This document shows, one piece after another, positions 8,548 through 18,490 of a DNA stretch of 64,000 bases. The position numbers and the translations under genes were made by a program. This DNA comes from Oscillospiraceae bacterium. GTDB taxonomy: Bacteria > Bacillota > Clostridia > Oscillospirales > Acutalibacteraceae. Every line of letters begins with the position of its first letter. The first letter of the stretch is position 1. The notes beneath the pieces are model-generated. The model saw only the letters and a list, made by a program, of their open reading frames with translations, was not told the DNA's origin and did not search any database. The DNA lies in NCBI GenBank assembly GCA_015066525.1, contig SVOG01000005.1, positions 1-64,000 of the forward strand, given 5' to 3'.

Positions 8548-9687
8548 TTATTTCGTTACAATGCTGACAACTTTTGACCATTTGGAATGGTATTTGCCGT
8601 TGGCGCAGCGGATGCGGATATAGTAGCGCTTTTTCGATTTCAGGTTTTTCACCGTCTTTTTGGTGGTGTTGAGATTCCGAACGGTAATCGTTTTCGCGTT
8701 TTTGAAATGAGGATTGGTGCTGTACTGAATCTGATAGGCTTTCGTCTGCGGTTTATGCTTTTTCCACTGCAGAGTGAAGCCTTTTTTCTGCCGCGTGATG
8801 CGGGTTATCTTCGTATTCTTAGGGTTAATGGTGAAATACAGGGTCTTGCTGCCGCTGTAATTTCCCTGCATCTTAACCTTCACCGCGTAGGTGCCGACGG
8901 TTTTGCGCCCTTTCGGATAGGTGAGCGTATAGGCGGATGGCGGTACCTTGTGCTTGCCGTCGTATACGGTGACTTTCGGTGTCTTGACCTCTTTGGTGTA
9001 ATAGTAGGTGTCGCAGGAGAGCTTTGCCGTAAATTTTGTCTGCGGCGTGATACGGAAACTCTTTTCAGATACTCCTTCAAAACACCCGATGCCCGTGACA
9101 GTGACGGAGGCAGTGCCAACGTTCTTATTGTTACGGTAGGTCAGTTCATAGTCCGTGCCGTTTTTGAGCGTAATGCCTTTATGGACGACGGTGACGGCGG
9201 GTCTTACACCGTCGGGCGAGTAGATATAACTTTCGCCGCCCGGTAGGGAAATGTCGCCTTCGTCAATACTGCCGTGCACCCCGATGTGATACGCATCTAA
9301 ATTATAGATGTACATAAAGTGACCGCTCGTATCCGTTAGTTTCATCCGCGCGAGATTCCAGTACCCCGCGTCCGTGTCGCCGTCCACCGTAAAATCGTAA
9401 TAGTAGAGGTCGTCGCCCGCAGAATGCATATTCTCGACGATATTATGTGTGCCGTCGGGGGAGGCGAGTTCGAACCAAAAGTCCGCTATCCCTACATTAT
9501 CGGTGGCGTAAACGCTGATGCGCACCGTGTCGCCTACCGTCGCAAATTCTTTGCCGTCGGGGTAGGTGATGGAGAGCGTCTGCATCCAGATGAGTGGCGA
9601 ATCCGTGTCCTCCGCTTCCTGCGCCCATACGGGCGTTGCCGTCAGCAGTAGCAGGAGGCACAGTATCAGGGCGACTGCTTTCTTCAA
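8548..9687 (-). CDS. secreted Ig-like/fibronectin type III-like protein, Lys-rich C-terminus
   Basis: Signal peptide MKKAVALILCLLLLLTATPVWA; C-terminal module YQIQYSTNPHFKNAKTITV...YYIRIRCANGKYHSKWSKVVSIVTK. Confidence 0.75.
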   Translation of the reverse strand: MKKAVALILCLLLLLTATPVWAQEAEDTDSPLIWMQTLSITYPDGKEFATVGDTVRISVYATDNVGIADFWFELASPDGTHNIVENMHSAGDDLYYYDFTVDGDTDAGYWNLARMKLTDTSGHFMYIYNLDAYHIGVHGSIDEGDISLPGGESYIYSPDGVRPAVTVVHKGITLKNGTDYELTYRNNKNVGTASVTVTGIGCFEGVSEKSFRITPQTKFTAKLSCDTYYYTKEVKTPKVTVYDGKHKVPPSAYTLTYPKGRKTVGTYAVKVKMQGNYSGSKTLYFTINPKNTKITRITRQKKGFTLQWKKHKPQTKAYQIQYSTNPHFKNAKTITVRNLNTTKKTVKNLKSKKRYYIRIRCANGKYHSKWSKVVSIVTK

Positions 9688-9691
9688 ATCC

Positions 9692-10846
9692 TCACCTCTT
9701 GATGTGTTTTATCACTTCGTCAATTTCACCGTTTTTTATATAAACGCGCGGCACTCTGCGCGTAATGCGGCAGGGAAGTTCGTAGTTGAAGGAATGCGCC
9801 TTTTCGCTGACTTCCTCCATCGTGAGTGTCTCGCCGCCCTGCGTGCCGACGAGCACAACCTCGCTGCCGATTTCGACGCCGTCAATTCCGCTGACGTCAA
9901 TCATAAACTGGTCCATACAGATTCTGCCGGCGATTTTTACCCGCTTGCCGCCCACGAGTACCTCGCCGATACCCGAAAGGCACCGCGGATAACCGTCGGC
10001 GTAGCCCACGGGGATGGTGGCAATGTCCGTCTCGTGCCGGGTGAGAAATTCACCGCCGTAGGAGATTTCGCGTCCTGCAGCAAGGGTTTTCAGATGGGAA
10101 ATGCTAGTCACCCATTTCATCGCGGGACGGATGTCGAGCAGGCTCTTGTCCACTTCGCTTGAGGGGTAGAGTCCGTAGAGAATGATACCCATGCGGCACA
10201 TATTGAACTGCTTGTCAAAATTCATAATGCCCGCGCTGTTGTTGATATGCTTTATCGGGATATTTACCCCGCGCGCTTCAAGTTTTTCGCAGAAGGTTTC
10301 AAATACCTTTTGCTGTGCGAGCGCCTTGTCGAGACTCGCTTCGTCCGCCGTCGCGAAATGGGAGAAAATACCCTCCGTCTCAAGGTTCGGCAGTTTTGCA
10401 ATTTCAGCGCAGAGGTCGGCGCTTTCGTCGTCCGCCTGGAATCCGATGCGGCTCATCCCCGTGTCGATACAGAAATGAAACGGCACCGTTTTACCCTGCT
10501 TTACCGCTTCGTCAGAGAGTGCCTTTGCGTCCTCTTCGTGAAAAATCGGGATGCGGATATCATACTTGACAATCTCTTCGAAATCCTCGGGTGAGACATA
10601 GCCGAGAATGAGCAGCGGCGTTTTGATGCCCGCGTCGGTAAGTTCGAGTGCTTCCTCAATACACGCAACGCCGAAGAAATCGAAATCGTCCTCGAATTCT
10701 CTTGCAATCTTCACTGCGCCGTGTCCGTAGGCGTCCGCTTTGATGACGCCGAGCAGCTTTACCCCCTCCTGCAATCGGGATTTCGTGTTGTCAATATTAT
10801 ATTTTATTGCGTCTAAATCAATTTGTGCGTAAGTTCTTAAGTACAT
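9692..10846 (-). CDS. alr: alanine racemase
   Basis: YAQIDLDAIKYNI, LLGVIKADAYGHGA, CMDQFMIDVS; start at MYLRTYAQ. Confidence 0.95.
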   Translation of the reverse strand: MYLRTYAQIDLDAIKYNIDNTKSRLQEGVKLLGVIKADAYGHGAVKIAREFEDDFDFFGVACIEEALELTDAGIKTPLLILGYVSPEDFEEIVKYDIRIPIFHEEDAKALSDEAVKQGKTVPFHFCIDTGMSRIGFQADDESADLCAEIAKLPNLETEGIFSHFATADEASLDKALAQQKVFETFCEKLEARGVNIPIKHINNSAGIMNFDKQFNMCRMGIILYGLYPSSEVDKSLLDIRPAMKWVTSISHLKTLAAGREISYGGEFLTRHETDIATIPVGYADGYPRCLSGIGEVLVGGKRVKIAGRICMDQFMIDVSGIDGVEIGSEVVLVGTQGGETLTMEEVSEKAHSFNYELPCRITRRVPRVYIKNGEIDEVIKHIKR

Positions 10847-10962
10847 AATACCACCTCGATACACTTATATTATAACTTTTACTCTTAAAATTCAAGTCTT
10901 ATTCATTGTAAAAGCGGTCGGGTTGTGATATACTATCCATAATTATTGTTTGAGGTGATTAT

Positions 10963-13557
10963 ATGAAACTTCTGGTCCTCGACGGAAACAGTATCGTAAA
11001 CCGCGCCTTTTACGGCATAAGGCTGCTCACCAACAAAAAAGGCGAGTATACGAATGCGATTTACGGATTTTTGAATATACTTCTTAAACTGCAGGAGATG
11101 AGCGGCGCCGAGGCGGTAGCCATTGCTTTTGATGTGCACGCTCCGACCTTCCGCCATAAGATGTACGACGCTTACAAGGCGGGCAGAAAGGGAATGCCCG
11201 ACGAACTCCGCCAGCAGATGCCCGTGCTGAAGAATTTGCTGCACCTGCTCGGCTATCGGACGATTGAGTGCGAGGGCTGGGAGGCTGACGATATTCTCGG
11301 CACCCTTGCCGCACAGTGCCGCAAAAACGGCGACGAATGCTTTATCGCGACGGGCGACCGCGATTCGCTCCAGCTTGCCCACGACGGCGTAAAAGTGCTG
11401 CTCGCCCGCACCAAGGGCGGACAGGCGGTCACCGATGTCTATGATGAAAAAGCGATTATGGACGAGTACGGCGTGACCCCGCAGCAACTCATTCAGGTCA
11501 AGGCGCTCCAGGGCGACAGCTCGGATAATATTCCCGGCGTGAAGGGTATCGGCGCGAAAACCGCGCTCGACCTCATCGCGCGCTTTGAGAGCGTGGATAA
11601 GATTTATGAGAATATCGACACGATTGATGTGACCAAGGGCGTCCGCGCGAAACTCATTGATGATAAGGACAGCGCCTATCTCTCACTGAAACTCGGCGAG
11701 ATTGTCTGCGACGCACCGATTGATACGGATATTCAGTCCTATGTGATGGCTGACGGCGACAGAAAAGCGGCGGCGACCGAGTTTGTACGCCTTGAACTCT
11801 ATTCGCTGATTGACCGCTTCCGCCTTGACGGTAACGATGCCGCCGTGACCGAAACGGACGAGAAACCGCGCGAGATTACCTGCACACCGTGTACGGATTG
11901 CAGCGCGCTGCTTGCGCGTTTTGATGGCAGGGCGTATGTCTACCCCGTCATCGTGGACGGCGGTATCAGCGATATGCTCTTTGCCTTTGGTGATGAGATT
12001 GTCAGCCTCCCGTCCGAGAGTGCGGGATATGATGATTTTGTCAAAGCCTTTTTTGAAAATGAGAAGATACAGAAATACACCTACCATTCCAAATATCTCC
12101 ACCGCCTTGCGGCGCAGCGCGGTATCGAGTGCCGCGGCGTGAGCGGCGATTTGATGCTCTCGGCGTATCTGCTGAAACCGTCGGACAATAAATACGACAT
12201 CGAGCACCTCTGTCTCGAGTACGGCGTGGCGCTCCCGAAATACGATAATTCCCTCGGCGGCGAGGATGAGAATGTGTCCTTTGCCTGCGTTCTCGCGCCC
12301 CTTTTTGAAAAGACGGACGCGCTTCTTGCCGAGGCGAACCAGACGCACCTTCTGACCGATATCGAGTTGCCGCTTGCGCGTGTGCTCGCCAAGATGGAGG
12401 TGGTCGGCTTTGCTGTCGATAAGAACGGCATCGAAGCGTTTGGCAAGAGTCTCTCCGTCAGAATCGACGAGTTGACCGATTTGATTTACGACGCGGTCGG
12501 TTATGAGTTCAATATCAATTCGCCGAAGCAGCTCGGCGTGGCGCTCTTTGAAGATTTGGGACTTCCTGCGAAGAAAAAGACGAAGAGCGGCTACTCCACG
12601 AATGCCGAAGTGCTGGAAGGATTGCGCTACGACCACCCCGTGGTCGAGCAAATTCTCGAGTACCGCTCGCTGACGAAACTGAAATCCACCTACTGCGACG
12701 GACTGCTGAAGGTCATCGCCCCGGACGGCAGAATCCACACCTCGTTTAATCAGGTCGAGGCGCGCACAGGCAGAATCAGTTCGCTCGAGCCGAATCTCCA
12801 GAATATCCCCATCCGTACCGAGCTCGGACGCGAGATGCGTAAGTTCTTTATCGCAAACGACGGCGCGCTGCTGGTCGACGCGGATTACAGCCAGATTGAA
12901 CTGCGTGTTCTCTCCGACCTGGCAAACGATGAGAATATGATAAACGCCTTCAACAACGGCGACGACATCCATACCATCACCGCCTCGCAGGTGTTCGGAT
13001 TGCCCGTCGATATGATTACCAAGGAACTGCGCTCCCGTGCAAAAGCCGTTAATTTCGGCATCGTTTACGGCATCGGCGCGTTCTCCCTGTCGAAGGATAT
13101 CGGCGTTACCCGTAAGGAAGCGCAGGAATATATCGACAATTATCTTGCCACTTACAGCGGAGTCGACCATTATATGACGCATATGATTGACCTTGCCCGC
13201 GATAAGGGGTACAGCGAGACGCTCTTCCACCGTCGTCGCTACCTGCCCGAACTCGCCTCGTCGAATCATATGATGCGCGCCTTCGGCGAACGCGTCGCAC
13301 GTAATATGCCCATCCAGGGCACGGCGGCGGATATTATCAAGATTGCTATGATTAAAGTCGACAAGCGCCTGACTGATGAGGGGATGAAATCCCGTCTGAT
13401 TCTCCAGGTGCACGACGAATTAATCGTCGAGGCGCCTGAAAACGAGGCGGAAAAAGCGCTGCAGATTGTCACTGAAGAAATGGAATCCGCCTGCCGGATG
13501 AAAGTAAAACTCCGCGCAGACGGCGCAATAGGTAAGACCTGGTATGACGCACATTAA
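10963..13557 (+). CDS. polA: DNA polymerase I
   Basis: 5'-nuclease domain plus polymerase motifs DADYSQIELRVL, RSRAKAVNFGIVYG, QVHDELIVE. Confidence 0.97.
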   Translation: MKLLVLDGNSIVNRAFYGIRLLTNKKGEYTNAIYGFLNILLKLQEMSGAEAVAIAFDVHAPTFRHKMYDAYKAGRKGMPDELRQQMPVLKNLLHLLGYRTIECEGWEADDILGTLAAQCRKNGDECFIATGDRDSLQLAHDGVKVLLARTKGGQAVTDVYDEKAIMDEYGVTPQQLIQVKALQGDSSDNIPGVKGIGAKTALDLIARFESVDKIYENIDTIDVTKGVRAKLIDDKDSAYLSLKLGEIVCDAPIDTDIQSYVMADGDRKAAATEFVRLELYSLIDRFRLDGNDAAVTETDEKPREITCTPCTDCSALLARFDGRAYVYPVIVDGGISDMLFAFGDEIVSLPSESAGYDDFVKAFFENEKIQKYTYHSKYLHRLAAQRGIECRGVSGDLMLSAYLLKPSDNKYDIEHLCLEYGVALPKYDNSLGGEDENVSFACVLAPLFEKTDALLAEANQTHLLTDIELPLARVLAKMEVVGFAVDKNGIEAFGKSLSVRIDELTDLIYDAVGYEFNINSPKQLGVALFEDLGLPAKKKTKSGYSTNAEVLEGLRYDHPVVEQILEYRSLTKLKSTYCDGLLKVIAPDGRIHTSFNQVEARTGRISSLEPNLQNIPIRTELGREMRKFFIANDGALLVDADYSQIELRVLSDLANDENMINAFNNGDDIHTITASQVFGLPVDMITKELRSRAKAVNFGIVYGIGAFSLSKDIGVTRKEAQEYIDNYLATYSGVDHYMTHMIDLARDKGYSETLFHRRRYLPELASSNHMMRAFGERVARNMPIQGTAADIIKIAMIKVDKRLTDEGMKSRLILQVHDELIVEAPENEAEKALQIVTEEMESACRMKVKLRADGAIGKTWYDAH

Positions 13558-13978
13558 AGAAGCAACACTTTGTGATGTTGCAGAAATACTAAGAATTGAA
13601 CAGGCGTGTTTTTCCACGCCGTGGACCGAGCAGGGAATACGCGAGAGTATCGAGAATGAAAATACCCATCTCTATCTCGCCCTTGCCGACGGAAAAACGG
13701 CGGGGTATATGGGCGTGCAGATTTTCAGCGGTGAAGGATATGTGACAAATGTCGCAACCCTGCCCGCGTACAGACGCCAAGGCGTTGCCAAAGCGCTGAT
13801 AGAGCGCGTGCTTGGAAATGAAATGGACTTTCTCACCCTCGAGGTGCGCGAGAGCAACGCCCCCGCCATCGCGCTTTATGAGAGCCTTGGTTTTGCGCGC
13901 ATCGGCGTGCGCCCGCATTTCTACCGCAACCCCGACGAAAACGCTCTGTTAATGACAAAATATAAGGAAAAAGTATGA
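13544..13978 (+). CDS. rimI: ribosomal protein S18-alanine N-acetyltransferase
   Basis: GNAT fold, LPAYRRQGVAKALI, ALYESLGFARIGVRPHFY; adjacent to tsaD. Confidence 0.9.
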   Translation: MTHIKEATLCDVAEILRIEQACFSTPWTEQGIRESIENENTHLYLALADGKTAGYMGVQIFSGEGYVTNVATLPAYRRQGVAKALIERVLGNEMDFLTLEVRESNAPAIALYESLGFARIGVRPHFYRNPDENALLMTKYKEKV

Positions 13979-14988
13979 AAATTTTAGGAATTGAAAGTTC
14001 GTGTGATGAGACGGCGGCAGCCGTCGTCGAGGACGGACGCAAGGTTTTATCGAATGTGATTGCCACCTCGCTCGAGGAGCATAAGCTTTACGGCGGCGTT
14101 GTGCCCGAGATTGCCTCGCGCCGCCACGCCGAGAGTATCAGCGGCGTTGTGGGGGAGGCACTTGCGCAGGCGAACTGCACCGTGCGCGACATTGACGCAA
14201 TTGCCGTAACCTATGCCCCCGGACTCATCGGCTCGCTGCTTGTCGGCGTGAATTTTGCGAAGGGGCTGGCGCTTTCGTCCGATATTCCGCTCGTACCCGT
14301 GCATCATCTTCGGGGACATATTGCCTCGAATTATATCACCTCCGACATCGAGCCGCCGTTTCTCTGCCTCGTGGTCAGCGGCGGACACTCGCATATCGTG
14401 TCGGTGAAATCCTATACGGATTTTGAGGTAATCGGCAAAACGCGCGACGACGCTGCGGGCGAGGCGCTCGACAAGGCGGGGCGCACGATGGGACTCGCGT
14501 ACCCCGGCGGCATCAGTATTGATAAACTCGCGCCATCAGGCGATGAAAACGCCTTTGTATTCCCCGTGCCGAAGGTCAGCACTTCACCCTACGACTACTC
14601 GTTCAGCGGGCTGAAAACCGCGGTAATTAACCTCGTCCACAATGCCGCGCAGAAGGGTGAAGAAATCCGTACCGCCGACCTTGCCGCATCGTTTCAAAAA
14701 GCGGTTGTCGGCTGCCTGTTAACGAATCTCGAGAAGGCTGCGGTGGATTTCGGCTTTGACAGAATTGTGATTGCCGGCGGTGTTTCGGCAAACAGCAAAC
14801 TCCGTGCCGAAGCACAGGCGCTCTGCGACAGCCACGGCTGGATTCTCCATATCCCCGAACTGAAATACTGCGGCGACAATGCTGCGATGATTGCGTCGCA
14901 GGGCTATTATGAATTTCTTGCGGGCGTGCGCGCCGACGCGAGTCTGAATGCCTATGCGACGATGCCGCTTGATGATATTCATATATAA
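13975..14988 (+). CDS. tsaD: tRNA N6-adenosine threonylcarbamoyltransferase
   Basis: GIESSCDETAAAVV, VVSGGHSHIV. Confidence 0.97.
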   Translation: MKILGIESSCDETAAAVVEDGRKVLSNVIATSLEEHKLYGGVVPEIASRRHAESISGVVGEALAQANCTVRDIDAIAVTYAPGLIGSLLVGVNFAKGLALSSDIPLVPVHHLRGHIASNYITSDIEPPFLCLVVSGGHSHIVSVKSYTDFEVIGKTRDDAAGEALDKAGRTMGLAYPGGISIDKLAPSGDENAFVFPVPKVSTSPYDYSFSGLKTAVINLVHNAAQKGEEIRTADLAASFQKAVVGCLLTNLEKAAVDFGFDRIVIAGGVSANSKLRAEAQALCDSHGWILHIPELKYCGDNAAMIASQGYYEFLAGVRADASLNAYATMPLDDIHI

Positions 14989-15136
14989 TGGCAGGGGCGA
15001 TGCCTGCATTGCTCCGATTTTATGACTTTTTAGTGAATTTTATCACAATGCTATTGCACTTTAATGCAAAATTCAGTATAATCAATACTGATAAACTATA
15101 AGAGGTTTAATCTAAAGAACCAAAAGGAGATAAGAT

Positions 15137-16915
15137 ATGAACACAAATCTTACGAAAAATCCTTCACTCCTTGCATGGCTTGATGAAAAGGTTGATTTCC
15201 TTAAGCCCGCACAGATTGTATGGATTGACGGCTCTAAGGAGCAGATTGACGCGCTGAAGGCTGAAGCTTGTGAGACAGGCGAGATGATTAAGCTCAACGA
15301 GGACCTTCTTCCCGACTGCTATCTTCACAGAACTGCTGAGAACGACGTTGCCCGTGTAGAGGCGCGCACCCTCATCTGTACTTCTAAGGAAGAGGATGCA
15401 GGTCCGACCAACCACTGGATGGACCCGAAAGAGTGCTATGCAATGCTCGACGAGATTGCCAAGGGCTCCTATGCCGGCAGAACGATGTACATCATCCCTT
15501 ATTCCATGGGCCCCGTTGGCTCACCGTTCTCCAAAATCGGTATTGAGATTACCGACTCCATCTACGTTGTACTCAATATGAATATTATGACCAGAGTCGG
15601 CAAGGCAGTGCTCGATTGCCTCGGCGATTCCGATGACTGGGTACGCGGTATGCACTGCAAGTGCGATGTTGACCCCGAGAAGCGCTGGATTGTACAGTTC
15701 CCCGAGGATAACACCATCGTATCCGTTAACTCCGCTTACGGCGGTAACGTACTGCTCGGTAAGAAGTGCTTTGCACTCCGTATCGCATCCTACCTCGGCA
15801 AGAACGAGGGCTGGCAGGCTGAGCATATGCTCATCCTCGGTCTCACCAAGCCGGGCGAAGAGACGAAGTACATCTGCGCGGCATTCCCCTCCGCTTGCGG
15901 CAAGACCAACCTTGCGATGCTCATCCCGCCCGAGGGATATCTCCGCAAGGGCTACAAGGTTGAGTGCGTAGGCGACGATATCTCCTGGATTCGTAAGGGT
16001 CCGGACGGCAGACTCTATGCGATTAACCCCGAGAACGGTTTCTTCGGCGTAGCACCGGGTACGAACGACAAGTCCAACCCGAACGCTCTCGCTGCGACCA
16101 AGAAGGGCACCATCTTCACCAATGTCTGCCACAACCTTGATAATAACACCGTATGGTGGGAGAAGCTCGACAAGAACCCGCCGACTCACTGCATTAACTG
16201 GAAGGGCGAGGAGATTAACGGCACCTCCGACGAGCCGCTTGCTCACCCGAACTCAAGATTTACGGCTCCCGCAGTGAACTGCCCCTGCCTGTCACCCGAG
16301 TTTGAGAATCCGAACGGCGTTCCGATTTCGGCATTTGTATTCGGCGGCAGACGCGCTAAGCTCACTCCGCTGGTTTATCAGTCAAAGAGCTGGAACAACG
16401 GTGTATTCGTTGGCTCCATTATGGGCTCTGAGACCACGGCTGCTGCAACGGGTGCAGTCGGTGTCGTTCGCCGTGACCCGATGGCAATGCTGCCGTTCTG
16501 CGGTTACAATATGGGCGACTATTGGAAGCACTGGATTGAAATCGGCGCTACCCTCGACCCCGAGAAGGCTCCTAAGATTTTCAATGTTAACTGGTTCCGC
16601 AAGGATGAAAACGATGACTTCATCTGGCCCGGTTTCGGCGATAACCTTCGTGTCCTCGACTGGATTATCGACCGTTGCGAGGGCAAGGTTGACGCGCAGG
16701 AGACTCCGATTGGTTACCTTCCTTATGCGAAGGATATTAACCTCGACGGTCTCGATATGACCGAAGAGCAGCTTAACGCTATCCTCGATGTAGATAAGGA
16801 TGCCTGGGCTGAAGAGTTCAAGGGCGTTGACGAACTTTATGCGAAGTTCGGCGACAGACTCCCGAAGGAGCTTGCAGACGAGCTTGCTTCCGTCAGAGCC
16901 GCATTCAACGACTAA
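15137..16915 (+). CDS. pckG: phosphoenolpyruvate carboxykinase (GTP)
   Basis: AAFPSACGKTNLAML, SVNSAYGGNVLLGKKCFALRIASYLG. Confidence 0.95.
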   Translation: MNTNLTKNPSLLAWLDEKVDFLKPAQIVWIDGSKEQIDALKAEACETGEMIKLNEDLLPDCYLHRTAENDVARVEARTLICTSKEEDAGPTNHWMDPKECYAMLDEIAKGSYAGRTMYIIPYSMGPVGSPFSKIGIEITDSIYVVLNMNIMTRVGKAVLDCLGDSDDWVRGMHCKCDVDPEKRWIVQFPEDNTIVSVNSAYGGNVLLGKKCFALRIASYLGKNEGWQAEHMLILGLTKPGEETKYICAAFPSACGKTNLAMLIPPEGYLRKGYKVECVGDDISWIRKGPDGRLYAINPENGFFGVAPGTNDKSNPNALAATKKGTIFTNVCHNLDNNTVWWEKLDKNPPTHCINWKGEEINGTSDEPLAHPNSRFTAPAVNCPCLSPEFENPNGVPISAFVFGGRRAKLTPLVYQSKSWNNGVFVGSIMGSETTAAATGAVGVVRRDPMAMLPFCGYNMGDYWKHWIEIGATLDPEKAPKIFNVNWFRKDENDDFIWPGFGDNLRVLDWIIDRCEGKVDAQETPIGYLPYAKDINLDGLDMTEEQLNAILDVDKDAWAEEFKGVDELYAKFGDRLPKELADELASVRAAFND

Positions 16916-16923
16916 TATCACCA

Positions 16924-16952
16924 AAGGCGCCGGGTAACCGACGCCTTTTATT
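16924..16952 (+). terminator. terminator-like hairpin after pckG
   Basis: AAGGCG-c-CGG-gtaa-CCG-a-CGCCTTTT. Confidence 0.55.
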
Positions 16953-16967
16953 GAAGGAGAGAGTTTT

Positions 16968-18104
16968 ATGAAAAAAATATTATCTTTCGCACTGTCCGTT
17001 GTGCTGCTGATTTCCTGCATCACCGTAGGCGGAATGAACGCTTTTGCGTATAAGTTGGCGGATGTTCCCACCGTGAATCTCGGCGATACTTTCAGCGTCA
17101 ATGCGCCCGTGCTCAACGTCGATGAAGATATGGATGAAGAGGACGCGGACGTTTACTTTGCGAAATTCACCCCCGAGGTGAAGGGTTACTATGAGTTCGT
17201 GTTTGATACCGGCTTCAGCGGCAAGGATGACGAAGCGGTGATGACGGGTATCTATTCCTATAAGCAGCAGGATTTAATCTGCTATGCGCTTTGTATGAAG
17301 GTGCCGGCTGAGATGAAGGAACTGGCGGACTTGCTCGGCGTGACCGATTCCTATAATGTGGCGAGCGAACTGAACGCCGGCGAGGATTATGCGCTGGTTG
17401 TGATGAATGAGACGAAGAAGGCGCTCACCGCCAATGTTACCCTGCAGACCCATACCCATTCCTTTAAGACATATAACGAGAGAGCCTTCGTCGACGGCGA
17501 GGATATGGACTTTAACTGGGACGGCGAGAAGTACACCGGCTGCACCGTGAATAACTGCACCTATCACAAGACGATACAGACCTATTATTCCGTGAAGTCC
17601 GTGAAACTTTCCAAGACCGCCTACACTTATGACGGCAAGACGAAGAAACCCGCCGTTACCGTCAAGGACCGCAAGGGCAATAAGCTGAAGAAGGATAAGG
17701 ACTACACCGTCACGTACTCCAAGAACAAGGCAATCGGCACCGGCAAGGTGACCGTGAAGTTCAAGGGAAACTACGAGGGCAAGGTCGTCAAGAACTTCAA
17801 GATTAACCCGAAGGGTACCTCGCTCTCCAAAGTAACGGCGAAGAAAAAGGGCTTTACTGCGAAATGGAAGAAGCAGACGAAGAATACCACGGGTTACCAG
17901 ATTCAGTACTCCACCAGCAAGAAATTCACGAAGAAGACGACCAAGACCGTCACCGTTTCGAAGAATTCCGCCACATCCAAGACTGTTACCAAACTCAAGG
18001 GTAAGAAAAAGTACTATGTCCGCGTGCGTACCTATAAGACCGTGAGCAAGAAGAAGTACTACTCCTCCTGGAGCAAGGTCAAAACAGTGACTACGAGGAA
18101 ATAA
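16968..18104 (+). CDS. secreted Ig-like/fibronectin type III-like protein, very Lys-rich C-terminus
   Basis: Signal peptide; C-terminal half resembles the protein at 8548..9687. Confidence 0.75.
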   Translation: MKKILSFALSVVLLISCITVGGMNAFAYKLADVPTVNLGDTFSVNAPVLNVDEDMDEEDADVYFAKFTPEVKGYYEFVFDTGFSGKDDEAVMTGIYSYKQQDLICYALCMKVPAEMKELADLLGVTDSYNVASELNAGEDYALVVMNETKKALTANVTLQTHTHSFKTYNERAFVDGEDMDFNWDGEKYTGCTVNNCTYHKTIQTYYSVKSVKLSKTAYTYDGKTKKPAVTVKDRKGNKLKKDKDYTVTYSKNKAIGTGKVTVKFKGNYEGKVVKNFKINPKGTSLSKVTAKKKGFTAKWKKQTKNTTGYQIQYSTSKKFTKKTTKTVTVSKNSATSKTVTKLKGKKKYYVRVRTYKTVSKKKYYSSWSKVKTVTTRK

Positions 18105-18412
18105 TGGCATCGAGTAAAGACTATCTCACTTTTGTCCTCGGGCAGTTGTCCGCCCTCGACGGTATCACCTACCGCGCGATGATGGGGGAGTACGTTCTCT
18201 ATTATCAGGGCAAGGTCATCGGCGGAATTTATGACGACAGATTTCTGCTGAAACCGACCGCATCGGCAAAGGCACTGATGCCCGACGCACCGCTTGAGAT
18301 TCCCTATGACGGCGCGAAGGGGATGTTGCTTGCCGATATTGATAACCGAGAACTGATGGCGCGTGTGATTCCGGCGCTTGCCGCCGACCTCCCCGCACCT
18401 AAGAAGAAATGA
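18104..18412 (+). CDS. TfoX N-terminal domain-like protein
   Basis: YRAMMGEYVLYYQGKVIGGIYDDRFLLKPT; start overlaps the upstream stop (TAATG). Confidence 0.75.
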   Translation: MASSKDYLTFVLGQLSALDGITYRAMMGEYVLYYQGKVIGGIYDDRFLLKPTASAKALMPDAPLEIPYDGAKGMLLADIDNRELMARVIPALAADLPAPKKK

Positions 18413-18446
18413 AAAAGACTGCCTCTTCGTGAGGCGGTCTTTTTTG
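18412..18446 (+). terminator. Rho-independent terminator
   Basis: AAAAAGACTGCCTC-ttcgt-GAGGCGGTCTTTTTT. Confidence 0.85.
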
Positions 18447-18490
18447 TAGCAATGCGGGTGAAAATGTGCTATAATAGGAGCGGTGATAGT

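Noticed and set aside
11683-13413. 576-aa minus-strand ORF
   Set aside because: Fully antisense to polA; His/Arg-rich low-plausibility protein
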